From positions 1-64,000 of the forward strand of contig NZ_NESL01000007.1 in NCBI RefSeq assembly GCF_003063435.1: a DNA stretch of 64,000 nt, read 5' to 3'. The DNA is from Limnohabitans sp. 2KL-1 (GTDB lineage Bacteria; Pseudomonadota; Gammaproteobacteria; Burkholderiales; Burkholderiaceae_C). This document shows, piece by piece, positions 17,937 to 26,005 of this stretch; the stretch's first letter is position 1, and each line of letters opens with the position of its first letter. Under the pieces are notes generated by a model that saw only the letters and a program-made list of their open reading frames with translations, was not told the origin of the DNA and made no database searches. The translations under genes were made by a program, and so were the position numbers.

Positions 17937-20123
17937 ATGTCCACCAATGCCCCTCCTAGCGCACGCATTGCGCCCATTCAAAGCTTCATACGTCATTGGC
18001 GGATCAGTGCTGTTGTGGCCTTGGTCGTGGTTTTGGCGGGGGTGCCGTTTGCGTGGTTCAAAGGCCAAAGTTCATACAACGCCGAAGCGGTGTTCATGGT
18101 GGCGCCTGCGTACATGAAGAACCTGGAAACCGACAAGGAAGTTGAGCTTCAGTCCAACAGTCAGTACTTGCAGTTTGTGTTTCACCTGTCCAAAACAGTG
18201 ACACGCTATGACGTTCTCAAAAAAGCGATAAAGAGCCTGAATGACAAAGGCATTGACCTCAAGCCCCCGGCCATGAGCGAACGCCGGTACATTGAAAGCC
18301 TGCAAAAAACAACCTACGTTCGCAGCATTCCTGAGACCTATATGGTTCGCATTGGTCGGGATGACACCGACAAGAAGCATTTGGACGAGTTGGTGAACGC
18401 AATCACCGATGCATTTATCCAGACAACCCGTGAAGAGCAGATTTATGGCTCATCAGATCGAGCCGAATCTTTGTCAGAAAGACAAAAAGTATTGCTGGGA
18501 GAAATGGCGAAACTCGAAGATGAGCGTGCTGGGTTGGCTGAAAAGCTGAATTTGACCACCTTCAATGAGAATACCGAGAATCCCTATGATGGCAATTTGA
18601 GACTTTTGAACGAGAAGCTCGCCAATGCCACGATTGAACGGATGAAGGCTGAAATTGCTTTGGCATCTTTTCGTAACGAAAAAGAGGTGTCATCCACATA
18701 CCAACGGTCGGCGTTGGAGTTGCGTCTTCAAGACGCTGGCCTGCAATCGCTGCGCAATGAGGTGGTGAAAAGAACTGAGGAGTTGAATCGACTCACTTCT
18801 GGGTTAGCCAGTCAGCATCCTGCAAAGGCTGGTATGGAGGCCGAGTTGCAAGCCATGACAAAACGGCTAACCCTGCGTGAGAGCGAATTTGAGAAGTTGG
18901 CGCAGGCAAACCTTCTGACAAGATTCATTGCCGCAGCAGAACAGGCCAAAGCAACGGAGCAGGACATACAAAAGCAACTGAATGAGGTGCAGGCCCAAGC
19001 CAGTGACTTTGCCCGCACTTTTCGCAGGGCGGTTTGGATCACCAAAGAGCTCAACAGGCGCGAGACAGACTATTACGAAATCAGGGACCGCGTGAATTAC
19101 CTGTTGAGCGAAAAGAACGCCATTGGCTTTGTGCGTTTGGTGACTGCTGCATTGCCGCCAGAGACGCCCATGGGGACAGGAAAAGTCAAAATGTTGCTGA
19201 TGGTCATTGTGGCGGCTGTCTTGGTTGGATTTATCTTGCCCACGGTCATCGAAATTCTGGACCGCAACTTGCGCAGTGTGATGGAGGCCGAAAAAGCCAT
19301 GGGCATCTCGGCGGCCGGTTGGCTGGTTCGGATGCGCGACTATGCCTCGAAGATGAAGGCCGCAGATCAGATGCGACGCTTCAGTTCAACCTTGATCCGC
19401 GAAAAGGCGCGGCACAACCGTCAGGTGTATGGATTCACCTCGGTCAAATTGGGCACGGGGGTCACGCGTGTGGTGCTGGAGACTGCGCGCACCTTGGTTC
19501 AACTGGGCCCCAAGGTATTGGTGATTGATGCCAACAGCTTCAAGCCCCATGGCGCTTTTGAGGACTTCAAAATCGGTTTGACCGATTACCTTTCGGGGCG
19601 CGCTGAATTGACGCAGGTGGTTTCCAGTTTCAACCATGAGGGCACCTTGCTCGATGTGGTGTCCATTGGGGCCTATCGGACAAACGGCCTGAGGCGGCTG
19701 GACAAATTCAAGTTGGCGATGACCGAGTGGTCTCAGTCGTACGACTTTATTTTGGTGGACGTGCCGCCTTTGTTGCTCAGTGCCGATGCAGAATTGTTGA
19801 TCGAGGTGATCGGTCAGGTATTTTTAGTGGCTGAAATTCAGTCCATGACCAAAGCCGATGTGGTGCGCGCCAAAGGGGTGCTTGAGAAACTGGATCCGGA
19901 TGCGGTGGGCCTGTTTGTCAACGGTGTGCCGATTGGGCCATCCAGCAGCGGTGTGGACCCGGTCATTGTGGAGAGTTTGACGGGTAAAAAGTACAAGGAA
20001 TTCATGCAGGTACCTTATTGGTCTTTGCGCCTTGAAATGCTCAAAACGCAGTGGTCTGCTTGGCGCATGCAAAGGCGTGCCGCTAAATTCATCAAGACCA
20101 AGATCAAAACCGAGTTGGCTTGA
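17937..20123 (+). CDS. Wzc/GumC-type polysaccharide co-polymerase with degenerate tyrosine-kinase domain
   Basis: 728 residues. TM1 at about 23-41 and TM2 at about 418-442 (VKMLLMVIVAAVLVGFILP) flank a long periplasmic Wzz domain with coiled coil (about residues 180-390). The cytoplasmic C-terminus aligns with BY-kinases: TSVKLGTGVTRVVLETA (about 500) in place of the Walker A SxxPGEGKT, VLVIDANSF for Walker A' and FILVDVPPLLLSADA (about 603) for Walker B. The Walker A Lys is replaced, and there is no C-terminal Tyr cluster. Known family role: controls chain length and gates export with Wza. The kinase step is probably lost here (inference). Confidence 0.88.
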   Translation: MSTNAPPSARIAPIQSFIRHWRISAVVALVVVLAGVPFAWFKGQSSYNAEAVFMVAPAYMKNLETDKEVELQSNSQYLQFVFHLSKTVTRYDVLKKAIKSLNDKGIDLKPPAMSERRYIESLQKTTYVRSIPETYMVRIGRDDTDKKHLDELVNAITDAFIQTTREEQIYGSSDRAESLSERQKVLLGEMAKLEDERAGLAEKLNLTTFNENTENPYDGNLRLLNEKLANATIERMKAEIALASFRNEKEVSSTYQRSALELRLQDAGLQSLRNEVVKRTEELNRLTSGLASQHPAKAGMEAELQAMTKRLTLRESEFEKLAQANLLTRFIAAAEQAKATEQDIQKQLNEVQAQASDFARTFRRAVWITKELNRRETDYYEIRDRVNYLLSEKNAIGFVRLVTAALPPETPMGTGKVKMLLMVIVAAVLVGFILPTVIEILDRNLRSVMEAEKAMGISAAGWLVRMRDYASKMKAADQMRRFSSTLIREKARHNRQVYGFTSVKLGTGVTRVVLETARTLVQLGPKVLVIDANSFKPHGAFEDFKIGLTDYLSGRAELTQVVSSFNHEGTLLDVVSIGAYRTNGLRRLDKFKLAMTEWSQSYDFILVDVPPLLLSADAELLIEVIGQVFLVAEIQSMTKADVVRAKGVLEKLDPDAVGLFVNGVPIGPSSSGVDPVIVESLTGKKYKEFMQVPYWSLRLEMLKTQWSAWRMQRRAAKFIKTKIKTELA

Positions 20124-20140
20124 TGTCCTCTGATTGAGGG

Positions 20141-20158
20141 GGCCATCTTGGGATGGCC
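20141..20158. terminator. Hairpin between convergent genes
   Basis: GGCCATC-TTGG-GATGGCC is a perfect 7-bp stem with a 4-base loop, 20 bases after the wzc-like stop and before the stop of the convergent STAS gene. No run of T follows on either strand, so it is at best a weak intrinsic terminator or an mRNA 3' end-protecting structure. Confidence 0.4.
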
Positions 20159-20184
20159 TGGTTTGGGCTGTGCGGGGGACAGTC

Positions 20185-20571
20185 TCAGTTGCTGGCGTTG
20201 GCCGCAGGCGGTGACGTCAAAGTCTGCTGAGCTTTCAGAAAAGCCAACGCACCATCAACATCCTGCTGCACTGTCAGAATTTCGCTCAAACCGATCAACT
20301 CAAACAGGGCATTGACCGTAGGGCTGAGTCGCACCAAAACGAGGTGACCATTTCGTTTGTTCACGCGTTGCTGGCTTTTCAGGATTTTTTTCATCACCAT
20401 GCTGTCCATGAAGGCGACTTGTTCCAGGTCGAGGATGGTGTTTTGGGACTGCTCAAGGACAGCGTCGAGGGCGTTGTCAAACGCCAGCGCATTCTCATGG
20501 GTAAGCTGGTCGAGAGGCACATGCACGAGCATGGTGTCGGCCGCGCTGAGTGGTGTTGTGGTCAGTTGCAT
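20185..20571 (-). CDS. STAS-domain protein (anti-sigma factor antagonist-like)
   Basis: 128 residues from ATG 20571; longer frames would run back into the upstream gene without STAS similarity. The STAS fold is visible as VHVPLDQLTHENALAFDNAL, NTILDLEQVAFMDSMVMKKI and NGHLVLVRLSPTVNALFELI. The phosphosite loop reads FMDSMVMKK instead of the canonical DSSGLG, retaining one Ser after the Asp. The C-terminal tail is low complexity. Last gene of the minus-strand operon beginning at the sugar transferase, 34 bases behind the PP2C/HATPase gene, its likely partner. Confidence 0.8.
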   Translation of the reverse strand: MQLTTTPLSAADTMLVHVPLDQLTHENALAFDNALDAVLEQSQNTILDLEQVAFMDSMVMKKILKSQQRVNKRNGHLVLVRLSPTVNALFELIGLSEILTVQQDVDGALAFLKAQQTLTSPPAANASN

Positions 20572-20605
20572 CCAGTGATCCTGCGCGGTGGTGGGTAAAG
20601 AGGGC

Positions 20606-22237
20606 TCAGGCCGCAGGTATCTGCTTGCGGGCCATGATGCTTTGATGTTCAGGGCTGTGCGTGAAGTAGTGCACTTGCTCAAAAAGTTGACTGACGAGGA
20701 ACATGCCATAGCCCGACTCGCTCATCGATTCAGGGGAGGGCAGTTGCACGGGTTTGTAAGGGTCAAAATTGAAAGGGCGCATTTTGAAATGCCATTCAAT
20801 GCTGCACGACCCGTGACCAAAATGGACCAGCATGAAAATGTGTGCGGGGGCGTTGCTGATCTGTTCACCGTGCTTGACGATGTTGCTGAAAATTTCGGTG
20901 CAGCCCAGCAGTACGCCAGCTGCCCAGTCACTTGCCGACAAGTTCATGTGGCCGAAAAGCTCAGCAAGCCAAGCCCTCATGGCTGCCAGTTCTTGCAGAT
21001 TGTCAGCAAACTGTGATGTCCAGCGATGGGGTAAAGCAGGCTCGGTGGGTGCAAACCGCAAGGCCATGCAAATTCGGTCATCCGCATGGCCTGTCGCGTC
21101 TTCGCTGATTTGCATCAGGCGCTTGCACAGTTGTGCTTCTTGCAGCGCAGGCGTGGCGATCAGTTCCTGTGCAATCTGATCCACCGCCATGCGCGTGTTG
21201 GACTGCGCCATGCCATCCAGAATGCCATCACTCATCAGCAGAATCCGGTCACCTGGATAGATCGGTAAAACGACGCTGGTGACGGGGCCTTGTTCTATGC
21301 CCATGGGCATCATTTGCCCATGGGCCTGAATCACGGTGTTGTTCAGGTCGCTGCGCTGAATCAGCAAGGGCGGAGCGCCCAGATCGACCATTTCCAAAGT
21401 GCCCGCTTGGGTGTCTACGCGCAAAAAAATGCAGGTCAAAAAACTGTCTGCTGATTGCAGCATCGGGGTCATGCGTGCCAGAACAGCATTCATCAAGCCC
21501 TTGACGCTTTTGTCGGGTGTGGTGGCCAGCACGCTTTTCATGCCTGCAGACAAAAGCGCTGCGGCCATGTCTTTGCCCATGACATCGCCTAACAGGATGT
21601 CAACGCAGCCTTCGACGCGAACGGTCACGTCCAGCACATCGCCACTGACCTCATAAAGTGAGCGTATCTCATGGCTCAATGAGATCCCGGGTAAGGGGTT
21701 GGCTTGGACGTGAAACAAAAGCGACTCCTGGATCAGCAGTGCAAATTGTCGCTCCCTGTTGCGCAATTTCTCAATGGATTGTCGCCGCAATTCCAGTTCA
21801 TGCGTTGCTTTGAACAAGGCCTCTCGGGTTTTGCGGGCTTGATCCAGGCGGTGCAGAACCGACAGCAGCTCATCGCGTTTGAGCGGTTTGATCAGAATGC
21901 GATCAACACCGAGTCGAACGGCTTTCGACAAACTGTCCTGTTCGCCCCAGGCGGTCATCAAAACGCAGCTGACGCTAGGCCAGACAGTGCGCACATATTT
22001 GAGCAAGAACAGACCGGTTTGGCTATCGGACGTCTCGCAGTCCGAGGCCAGGTGCAAGTCTGTCAGTAGAACGTGCCAATTGTCTTGCGATAAAAGTTCA
22101 AGGGCTTCGTCTTCGCTGGCGCAAAACTGAACGTCGAACGTTTGCGACTTCAGCCAGCGCAAAAGAATCAATTGTGTGACAGGGTGATCTTCGACGATCA
22201 GGACCTTCAGGCGTGACGGCTCCGGACTCTCGCTCAT
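20606..22237 (-). CDS. Response regulator with PP2C (SpoIIE/RsbU) phosphatase and RsbW-like HATPase domains
   Basis: 543 residues in three modules. REC, about 8-130: acidic pair E16-D17, phospho-acceptor D60 (VLLTDLHLA), T95 and K117 (ILIKPLK). A coiled linker (about 135-170) leads to a PP2C domain, about 180-395: EVSGDVLDV, GDVMGKDMAAALLS, SDGILDGM and DDRICMAL carry the metal-binding Asp residues. The C-terminal HATPase_c, about 405-543, shows the N-box TEIFSNIVKHG and the G-box ESGYGMFLVSQL of anti-sigma kinases. So one polypeptide holds both the phosphatase and the kinase activity of a partner switch, under control of a receiver. Its start overlaps the Hpt gene end by 4 bases. Confidence 0.88.
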   Translation of the reverse strand: MSESPEPSRLKVLIVEDHPVTQLILLRWLKSQTFDVQFCASEDEALELLSQDNWHVLLTDLHLASDCETSDSQTGLFLLKYVRTVWPSVSCVLMTAWGEQDSLSKAVRLGVDRILIKPLKRDELLSVLHRLDQARKTREALFKATHELELRRQSIEKLRNRERQFALLIQESLLFHVQANPLPGISLSHEIRSLYEVSGDVLDVTVRVEGCVDILLGDVMGKDMAAALLSAGMKSVLATTPDKSVKGLMNAVLARMTPMLQSADSFLTCIFLRVDTQAGTLEMVDLGAPPLLIQRSDLNNTVIQAHGQMMPMGIEQGPVTSVVLPIYPGDRILLMSDGILDGMAQSNTRMAVDQIAQELIATPALQEAQLCKRLMQISEDATGHADDRICMALRFAPTEPALPHRWTSQFADNLQELAAMRAWLAELFGHMNLSASDWAAGVLLGCTEIFSNIVKHGEQISNAPAHIFMLVHFGHGSCSIEWHFKMRPFNFDPYKPVQLPSPESMSESGYGMFLVSQLFEQVHYFTHSPEHQSIMARKQIPAA

Positions 22238-22665
22238 GGACCATCGACGGGGAAAAATCGGTTCTGAGTGGCCTGAAAAAGCATGGTGTCATTTTGCTGA
22301 ATCGGGATCACCAGTTCGTTGGGTATTTGCCGCGTCAGCCATTCGCTGAGAACACGCTGAACATCGTGCCAATGGGCCATCACAGCCAGCTTCAGCCGCA
22401 CGACGGCGTCCAGGTCCTGACGGCTGACCGCAGCCTCAAACATTTCAAAAACTTTGGCAGCCTCTAACAAGCCAAAAATTTTCAAAGTGGGCAAGTGCGA
22501 GTGTGTGCATTGGCGCATGCGAACCACATTGTCTTTGGCCAAAGCCTCAGCCATGACGTGTTGCTGATCGTTCAAGATGTCTTGCATGGCCTTGACGACC
22601 TGAATCAAGAATTGACGATCATCCCCAAGGAACGTCAACGCATGGAATTCATCAAAAGTGTTCAT
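22234..22665 (-). CDS. Hpt-domain-like phosphotransfer protein, non-canonical
   Basis: 143 residues, mostly helical. The core RQCTHSHLPTLKIFGLLEAA aligns with the HPt motif AHTLKGSAxxLG if His55 is the phosphorylated residue and Gly65 the spaced glycine, but the usual Lys and first Gly of HxLKG are absent. Lies 15 bases after the STAS gene and overlaps the REC-PP2C-HATPase gene by ATGA, so it is likely to pass phosphate to or from that receiver. No histidine kinase is encoded nearby. Assignment is by motif and context. Confidence 0.6.
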   Translation of the reverse strand: MNTFDEFHALTFLGDDRQFLIQVVKAMQDILNDQQHVMAEALAKDNVVRMRQCTHSHLPTLKIFGLLEAAKVFEMFEAAVSRQDLDAVVRLKLAVMAHWHDVQRVLSEWLTRQIPNELVIPIQQNDTMLFQATQNRFFPVDGP

Positions 22666-22680
22666 GGTCGTGTTCCGTCA

Positions 22681-23022
22681 TCATGCGGGTGAATAGGCAT
22701 TGACCGCGTCCGAGACGCTGGGGTGGATCTGGAAGATCCGGTGCATACGCACCATTTCAAGCAGTGTTTGCACAGGCCTTGTCACGCAAGCGAGGCGAAT
22801 CGCGCCTTGATTTTTCTCGGACTCACGCAGCATCCAGACCAATGAGCCCAGACCGGAGCTGTCCATGAAGTCGAGCATCTTCATGTCCAACGCGATGCGA
22901 TTGCCTTCCTGCATCAAGGGCTTGACGGCGTCCTTGAAGGTGTCAGTGTTGGATGCGTCCAGCGATGAAACCGTGACCTCAATCACGCTGACGCCTTCTT
23001 TGCTTTTGTAGTTTTTGATCAT
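22681..23022 (-). CDS. STAS-domain anti-sigma factor antagonist
   Basis: 113 residues. ATG 23022 is chosen over an upstream start because a near-perfect GGAGGT sits 6 bases before it. SVIEVTVSSLDASNTDTFKD and RIALDMKMLDFMDSSGLGSL contain the classic DSSGLG phosphosite of SpoIIAA/RsbV; GAIRLACVTRPVQTLLEMVR and a terminal amphipathic helix complete the fold. Known mechanism: dephosphorylated by a PP2C, phosphorylated by an RsbW-like kinase, and in the free state binds its partner. Here both activities are encoded two genes downstream. Confidence 0.9.
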   Translation of the reverse strand: MIKNYKSKEGVSVIEVTVSSLDASNTDTFKDAVKPLMQEGNRIALDMKMLDFMDSSGLGSLVWMLRESEKNQGAIRLACVTRPVQTLLEMVRMHRIFQIHPSVSDAVNAYSPA

Positions 23023-23042
23023 GCTTACCTCCGAAAATCCGG

Positions 23043-24524
23043 TCAACTCCGCAAGGGCTCATGTGAGCCGGTTGTCAATTTGAAAAAATAACGCCAGAGC
23101 AAATGGGCCTGATAGCGCAATGATCGGCCTCTAGCGACTTGGTATCGGTCTTGTACGATCGATTCCAGCCAGTCTCCGCTGTGTGGGCCGTTGAGCCATT
23201 CTTCTTGTATCAGCCCGGCAGATCGCCGGGAAAGCCATTTCTGGACTTCGGGCGGGCAGGCTTTCCACTCTGTTTGTGTGCGCAGACGCATGCCCGTCAG
23301 GTGCAGTTGGCCCAAGATGACGAGATAAAGATTCGGGACCACATAGCCGAGCAAATGCTTCCAGCCTCTTGTGCTGGGTCCGGCACCAAAAAGGCACACG
23401 ATGTTTCTTGAAGGCTTGTGCAGGTGTGACCGTTTGGGAAAGACAAAAGGGCGTATCTCCAAATCTTTTGTCATGGCCGCCAGCAGGAACAAGAAGGGCA
23501 AAACAGGCAGTACCAGCAGCATCAGCAGAGTCGCACTCAACAGTGAAAGTCCCTGTGCCAATGTTCTTTGCATCGTCAAGTGCCACGCCCCTGAACCGAG
23601 CAAGACCGTATCCCGAATTTCGATTTCCGCTTTCCAGCGGTTGCTCCAGGCGACACCGCGCCAGATGACCATCTGTGTGCACTCCAGTTCAGCACCCAGC
23701 CAGCTTTCGGGGCCAATGATGCTGTTGGCAATGGTGGTGTCATGACCAATGCGGCATTGTTTGCCGATGACCGAACCCGCAGCGATGCGACAGCCTTTTT
23801 CGAGGTAAACGTCTTCTCCGATGTAGACAGGCCCCTGAATGACCACGGTCGGGTGAATCACGACATTGCGGGAGATGTAGATACCGGACTCGATTTGAGC
23901 GGCGGGCACCACCACGGGCAGAGAGCCCTTGAGCATGGGGCTGATGGCGGCGAGCAAGTCCTGGCCACTTTGTAAGGGCAGACCGGGTACTTCGATGGCA
24001 GGTAGGCCCAGTTGGTCTGGCACCAAAGGCCAGTGGTGCCATTGGCATGCGCCGGCCTGACGCAGGGATTGTTCGTTCAAAACCAGCCAAGGCCAGGCAT
24101 TCGTGCTTGGGTTAAGGCCATAGGCGCAAGACGACACTGGCGTGGGCACGTGGCGGATGTCCAGCAGTGTATTGGTGCTGCCCACCAAGACATATTCATT
24201 GGAGGGCACAGACAGGCGCGATATTTTCTGAAACACCTCCTCCGGTCCTTGAACGGTGATCCATTCAAGGGCGATGCCCCAACGCTGCCCATCACCCAAA
24301 ACGTCTCTTGCCAAGTCGGGGTTCATCCAGCCGATGCAAGTGATGTGTTCAATGCCCAGGGCGACCATCGATTCAAGGACATGGACCAACGGGCACTTGC
24401 CCAAAAAGGGAACGAGATGCACCGCCCGCTCCATGGCCAAAGGCACTTGATCACTTTCATCCAAGGGACTGCCCGTCACCAGGATGGCTGATCTGAACTT
24501 CTTGGGATTGGGGACAGACTGCAT
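23043..24524 (-). CDS. Degenerate nucleotidyltransferase-beta-helix-membrane fusion protein
   Basis: 493 residues. Residues 1-200 look like a sugar-phosphate nucleotidyltransferase (SAILVTGSP...VPFLGKCPLVHVLESMVALG), but the GxGTRL loop and downstream Asp motifs needed for catalysis are missing. Residues about 210-310 are left-handed beta-helix hexapeptides (GPVYIGEDVYLEKGCRIAAG, SVIGKQCRIGHDTTIANSII). A hydrophobic hairpin (about 335-365) follows, then a tail (GQLHLTGMRLRTQ, SAGLIQEEWL, SLRYQAHLLWRYF) that loosely mimics the C-terminal end of bacterial sugar transferases. Overlaps the true sugar transferase gene (TGATG). Probably a scaffold or regulator rather than an enzyme; unresolved. Confidence 0.65.
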   Translation of the reverse strand: MQSVPNPKKFRSAILVTGSPLDESDQVPLAMERAVHLVPFLGKCPLVHVLESMVALGIEHITCIGWMNPDLARDVLGDGQRWGIALEWITVQGPEEVFQKISRLSVPSNEYVLVGSTNTLLDIRHVPTPVSSCAYGLNPSTNAWPWLVLNEQSLRQAGACQWHHWPLVPDQLGLPAIEVPGLPLQSGQDLLAAISPMLKGSLPVVVPAAQIESGIYISRNVVIHPTVVIQGPVYIGEDVYLEKGCRIAAGSVIGKQCRIGHDTTIANSIIGPESWLGAELECTQMVIWRGVAWSNRWKAEIEIRDTVLLGSGAWHLTMQRTLAQGLSLLSATLLMLLVLPVLPFLFLLAAMTKDLEIRPFVFPKRSHLHKPSRNIVCLFGAGPSTRGWKHLLGYVVPNLYLVILGQLHLTGMRLRTQTEWKACPPEVQKWLSRRSAGLIQEEWLNGPHSGDWLESIVQDRYQVARGRSLRYQAHLLWRYFFKLTTGSHEPLRS

Positions 24525-25291
24525 CAGTAAGCCCCTTTGCCGAACAACACGGCAGGGATGGTTTTCAAGATGAGGAGCATGTCAAGCCAGACCCCTTGGC
24601 TGTCGATGTAGCGAATGTCCATTTCAACTTGTTGAGAGAAGGGGACATCGCCGCGGCCCTCCACCTGCCAAAAACAGGTCAGTCCGGGTTTGACATCCAG
24701 GCGACGGCGCTCATTGAGTGAGTATTTGGCGACTTCTTGCGGCACAGGCGGTCTCGGACCCACGAGTGACATGTCTCCGACCAGAACACACCACAGTTGC
24801 GGTAACTCATCGATGCTGGTTTTCCGGATGAAACGGCCAATGGGTGTGATGCGAGGATCGCGCTTGATCTTGAATGTGATGCCGTCCTTGTGCTGGTTTT
24901 GCGACAAAAGTTGGACTTTGAGGGCCTCGGCGTTGAGCACCATGGACCGGAATTTTGGGCAATTGAATTCACGACCCCATTGGCCCACACGCTTTTGCAC
25001 AAAGATAACGGGGCCCTTGTCATGCCACCAGATGGCCAACATGACCACCAACAGAATGGGGGACAGCAAAATCAGTCCGATGAGACTGGCCAGAATGTCC
25101 AATGAGCGCTTGAGTGCACGGGCGACCCCCAGTCCGGCGAGCCACATGTATTTTTTCAAAAGCAATCGCCAGTACCGAATGTTTTGGGGGCCGGAACCCT
25201 TCAAGCGGTTTTCCAGTGCCCACAGAACATCGGACCGCTCTTTGGCGATTTCATCGGTGGTCTGTAATGTGGGGAGCATGTGCGTGGTCAT
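24524..25291 (-). CDS. Undecaprenyl-phosphate sugar-1-phosphate transferase (WcaJ/ExoY/EpsL type)
   Basis: 255 residues from ATG 25291 (a TTG precedes it and another ATG lies at 25279). One N-terminal membrane segment (LDILASLIGLILLSPILLVV) precedes the catalytic domain: FVQKRVGQWGREFNCPKFRSM, DPRITPIGRFIRKTSIDELP, QLWCVLVGDMSLVGPRPPVP and VKPGLTCFWQVEGRGDVPF, the canonical motifs of single-domain polyisoprenyl-phosphate hexose-1-phosphate transferases. Function: starts the repeat unit by placing a sugar-1-P on undecaprenyl phosphate. Heads the operon that contains the partner-switching genes. Confidence 0.92.
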   Translation of the reverse strand: MTTHMLPTLQTTDEIAKERSDVLWALENRLKGSGPQNIRYWRLLLKKYMWLAGLGVARALKRSLDILASLIGLILLSPILLVVMLAIWWHDKGPVIFVQKRVGQWGREFNCPKFRSMVLNAEALKVQLLSQNQHKDGITFKIKRDPRITPIGRFIRKTSIDELPQLWCVLVGDMSLVGPRPPVPQEVAKYSLNERRRLDVKPGLTCFWQVEGRGDVPFSQQVEMDIRYIDSQGVWLDMLLILKTIPAVLFGKGAY

Positions 25292-25604
25292 CAAGGTCTT
25301 CAGGGCGGAATGGCGTTCTGGCTGTTGTTTTCGCAGGTGTGAAGCGTTGATTTGACGGGTGATTTTCGATTCAAATTTGAGCTAATTATTATTCATCGCC
25401 GGCCGTCAACTGGGCATCGTCGAATTGAAGTTTGGGCGGTTGTCAGGGTGTCTCCTGAAAGTAATCAGACTTGTCAGTTTGATTTAAGAAATCAACATTT
25501 CGTTAACAGTTTTTTTCTTGTTTCTTATTCTATTGATTATTTTGGTTTGTAAAATACCCAATTGGCTAATTTCATTTTTATTGGTTTTGATTTCTGTGGC
25601 GAGG

Positions 25605-25629
25605 CCGGTCCGGTCCGGTCCGGTCCGGT
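25605..25629 (+). repeat. Tandem pentanucleotide (CCGGT)x5
   Basis: Five uninterrupted CCGGT units, non-coding. Such short tandem arrays can change length by slipped-strand mispairing; its position between the EPS initiation operon and icmF makes a phase-variation role conceivable but untested. Confidence 0.85.
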
Positions 25630-25688
25630 TCGTTCAGCGAGGCGGGAGGGAGGGATTGCTTTGGAGCGACGCAAGGCCAACACCGCCA

Positions 25689-25718
25689 GCATGTGTTTTG
25701 AACAGACAAAACACATGC
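25689..25718. promoter_or_regulatory. Perfect 12-bp palindrome, hairpin or protein-binding site
   Basis: GCATGTGTTTTG - AACAGA - CAAAACACATGC: 12 perfectly paired bases around a 6-base loop. It is not followed by T-runs on either strand, so it is not a simple terminator. It could be an operator for the minus-strand EPS operon, an RNA stem, or a palindromic repeat unit. Confidence 0.55.
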
Positions 25719-25754
25719 AGCCACAGCGTGCCGGTGAACGGATGCCTGAACGAT

Positions 25755-25774
25755 AGCGACCGACACAGGTCGCT
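25755..25774. other. Second intergenic hairpin
   Basis: AGCGACC - GACACA - GGTCGCT, a perfect 7-bp stem with a 6-base loop, 37 bases from the 12-bp palindrome. Function unknown. Confidence 0.45.
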
Positions 25775-25974
25775 CAAAGCCGGGGGGGGCGGCTGTGGTT
25801 ATGGCTTCGTTGAGTTGGTGTTGGTGGTTGATCAGGGCGGCTGGGATCTGTCGTTACCGTGGGAAGCGGCGGATGCTCCGCATGGCTTGGTCGGGCGGCT
25901 TTGCCGCGGCCCAAACGCATGGACTGAGGTTTCGCGCACGAGGTCTGGGGGTCACCTGTCATCAACCGCCCATG

Positions 25975-26005
25975 AAAAATGCCAGTCAGCTTTGAATGAC
26001 TGGCA
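25975..26005 (-). terminator. icmF: Rho-independent terminator of icmF
   Basis: On the minus strand, 40 bases after the icmF stop: TGCCAGTCA - TTCAAAGC - TGACTGGCA followed directly by TTTTTC. A 9-bp perfect stem with an 8-base loop and a T5 tract fits a classical intrinsic terminator. Confidence 0.8.

Noticed and set aside
22681..23046. Longer N-terminus for the DSSG STAS protein starting at 23046
   Set aside because: The extra eight residues lack similarity, whereas a GGAGGT is perfectly spaced before ATG 23022.
25605..25629. CRISPR-like or coding repeat interpretation of the CCGGT array
   Set aside because: Units are only 5 bases with no spacers; no cas genes are present. It is a simple tandem repeat.
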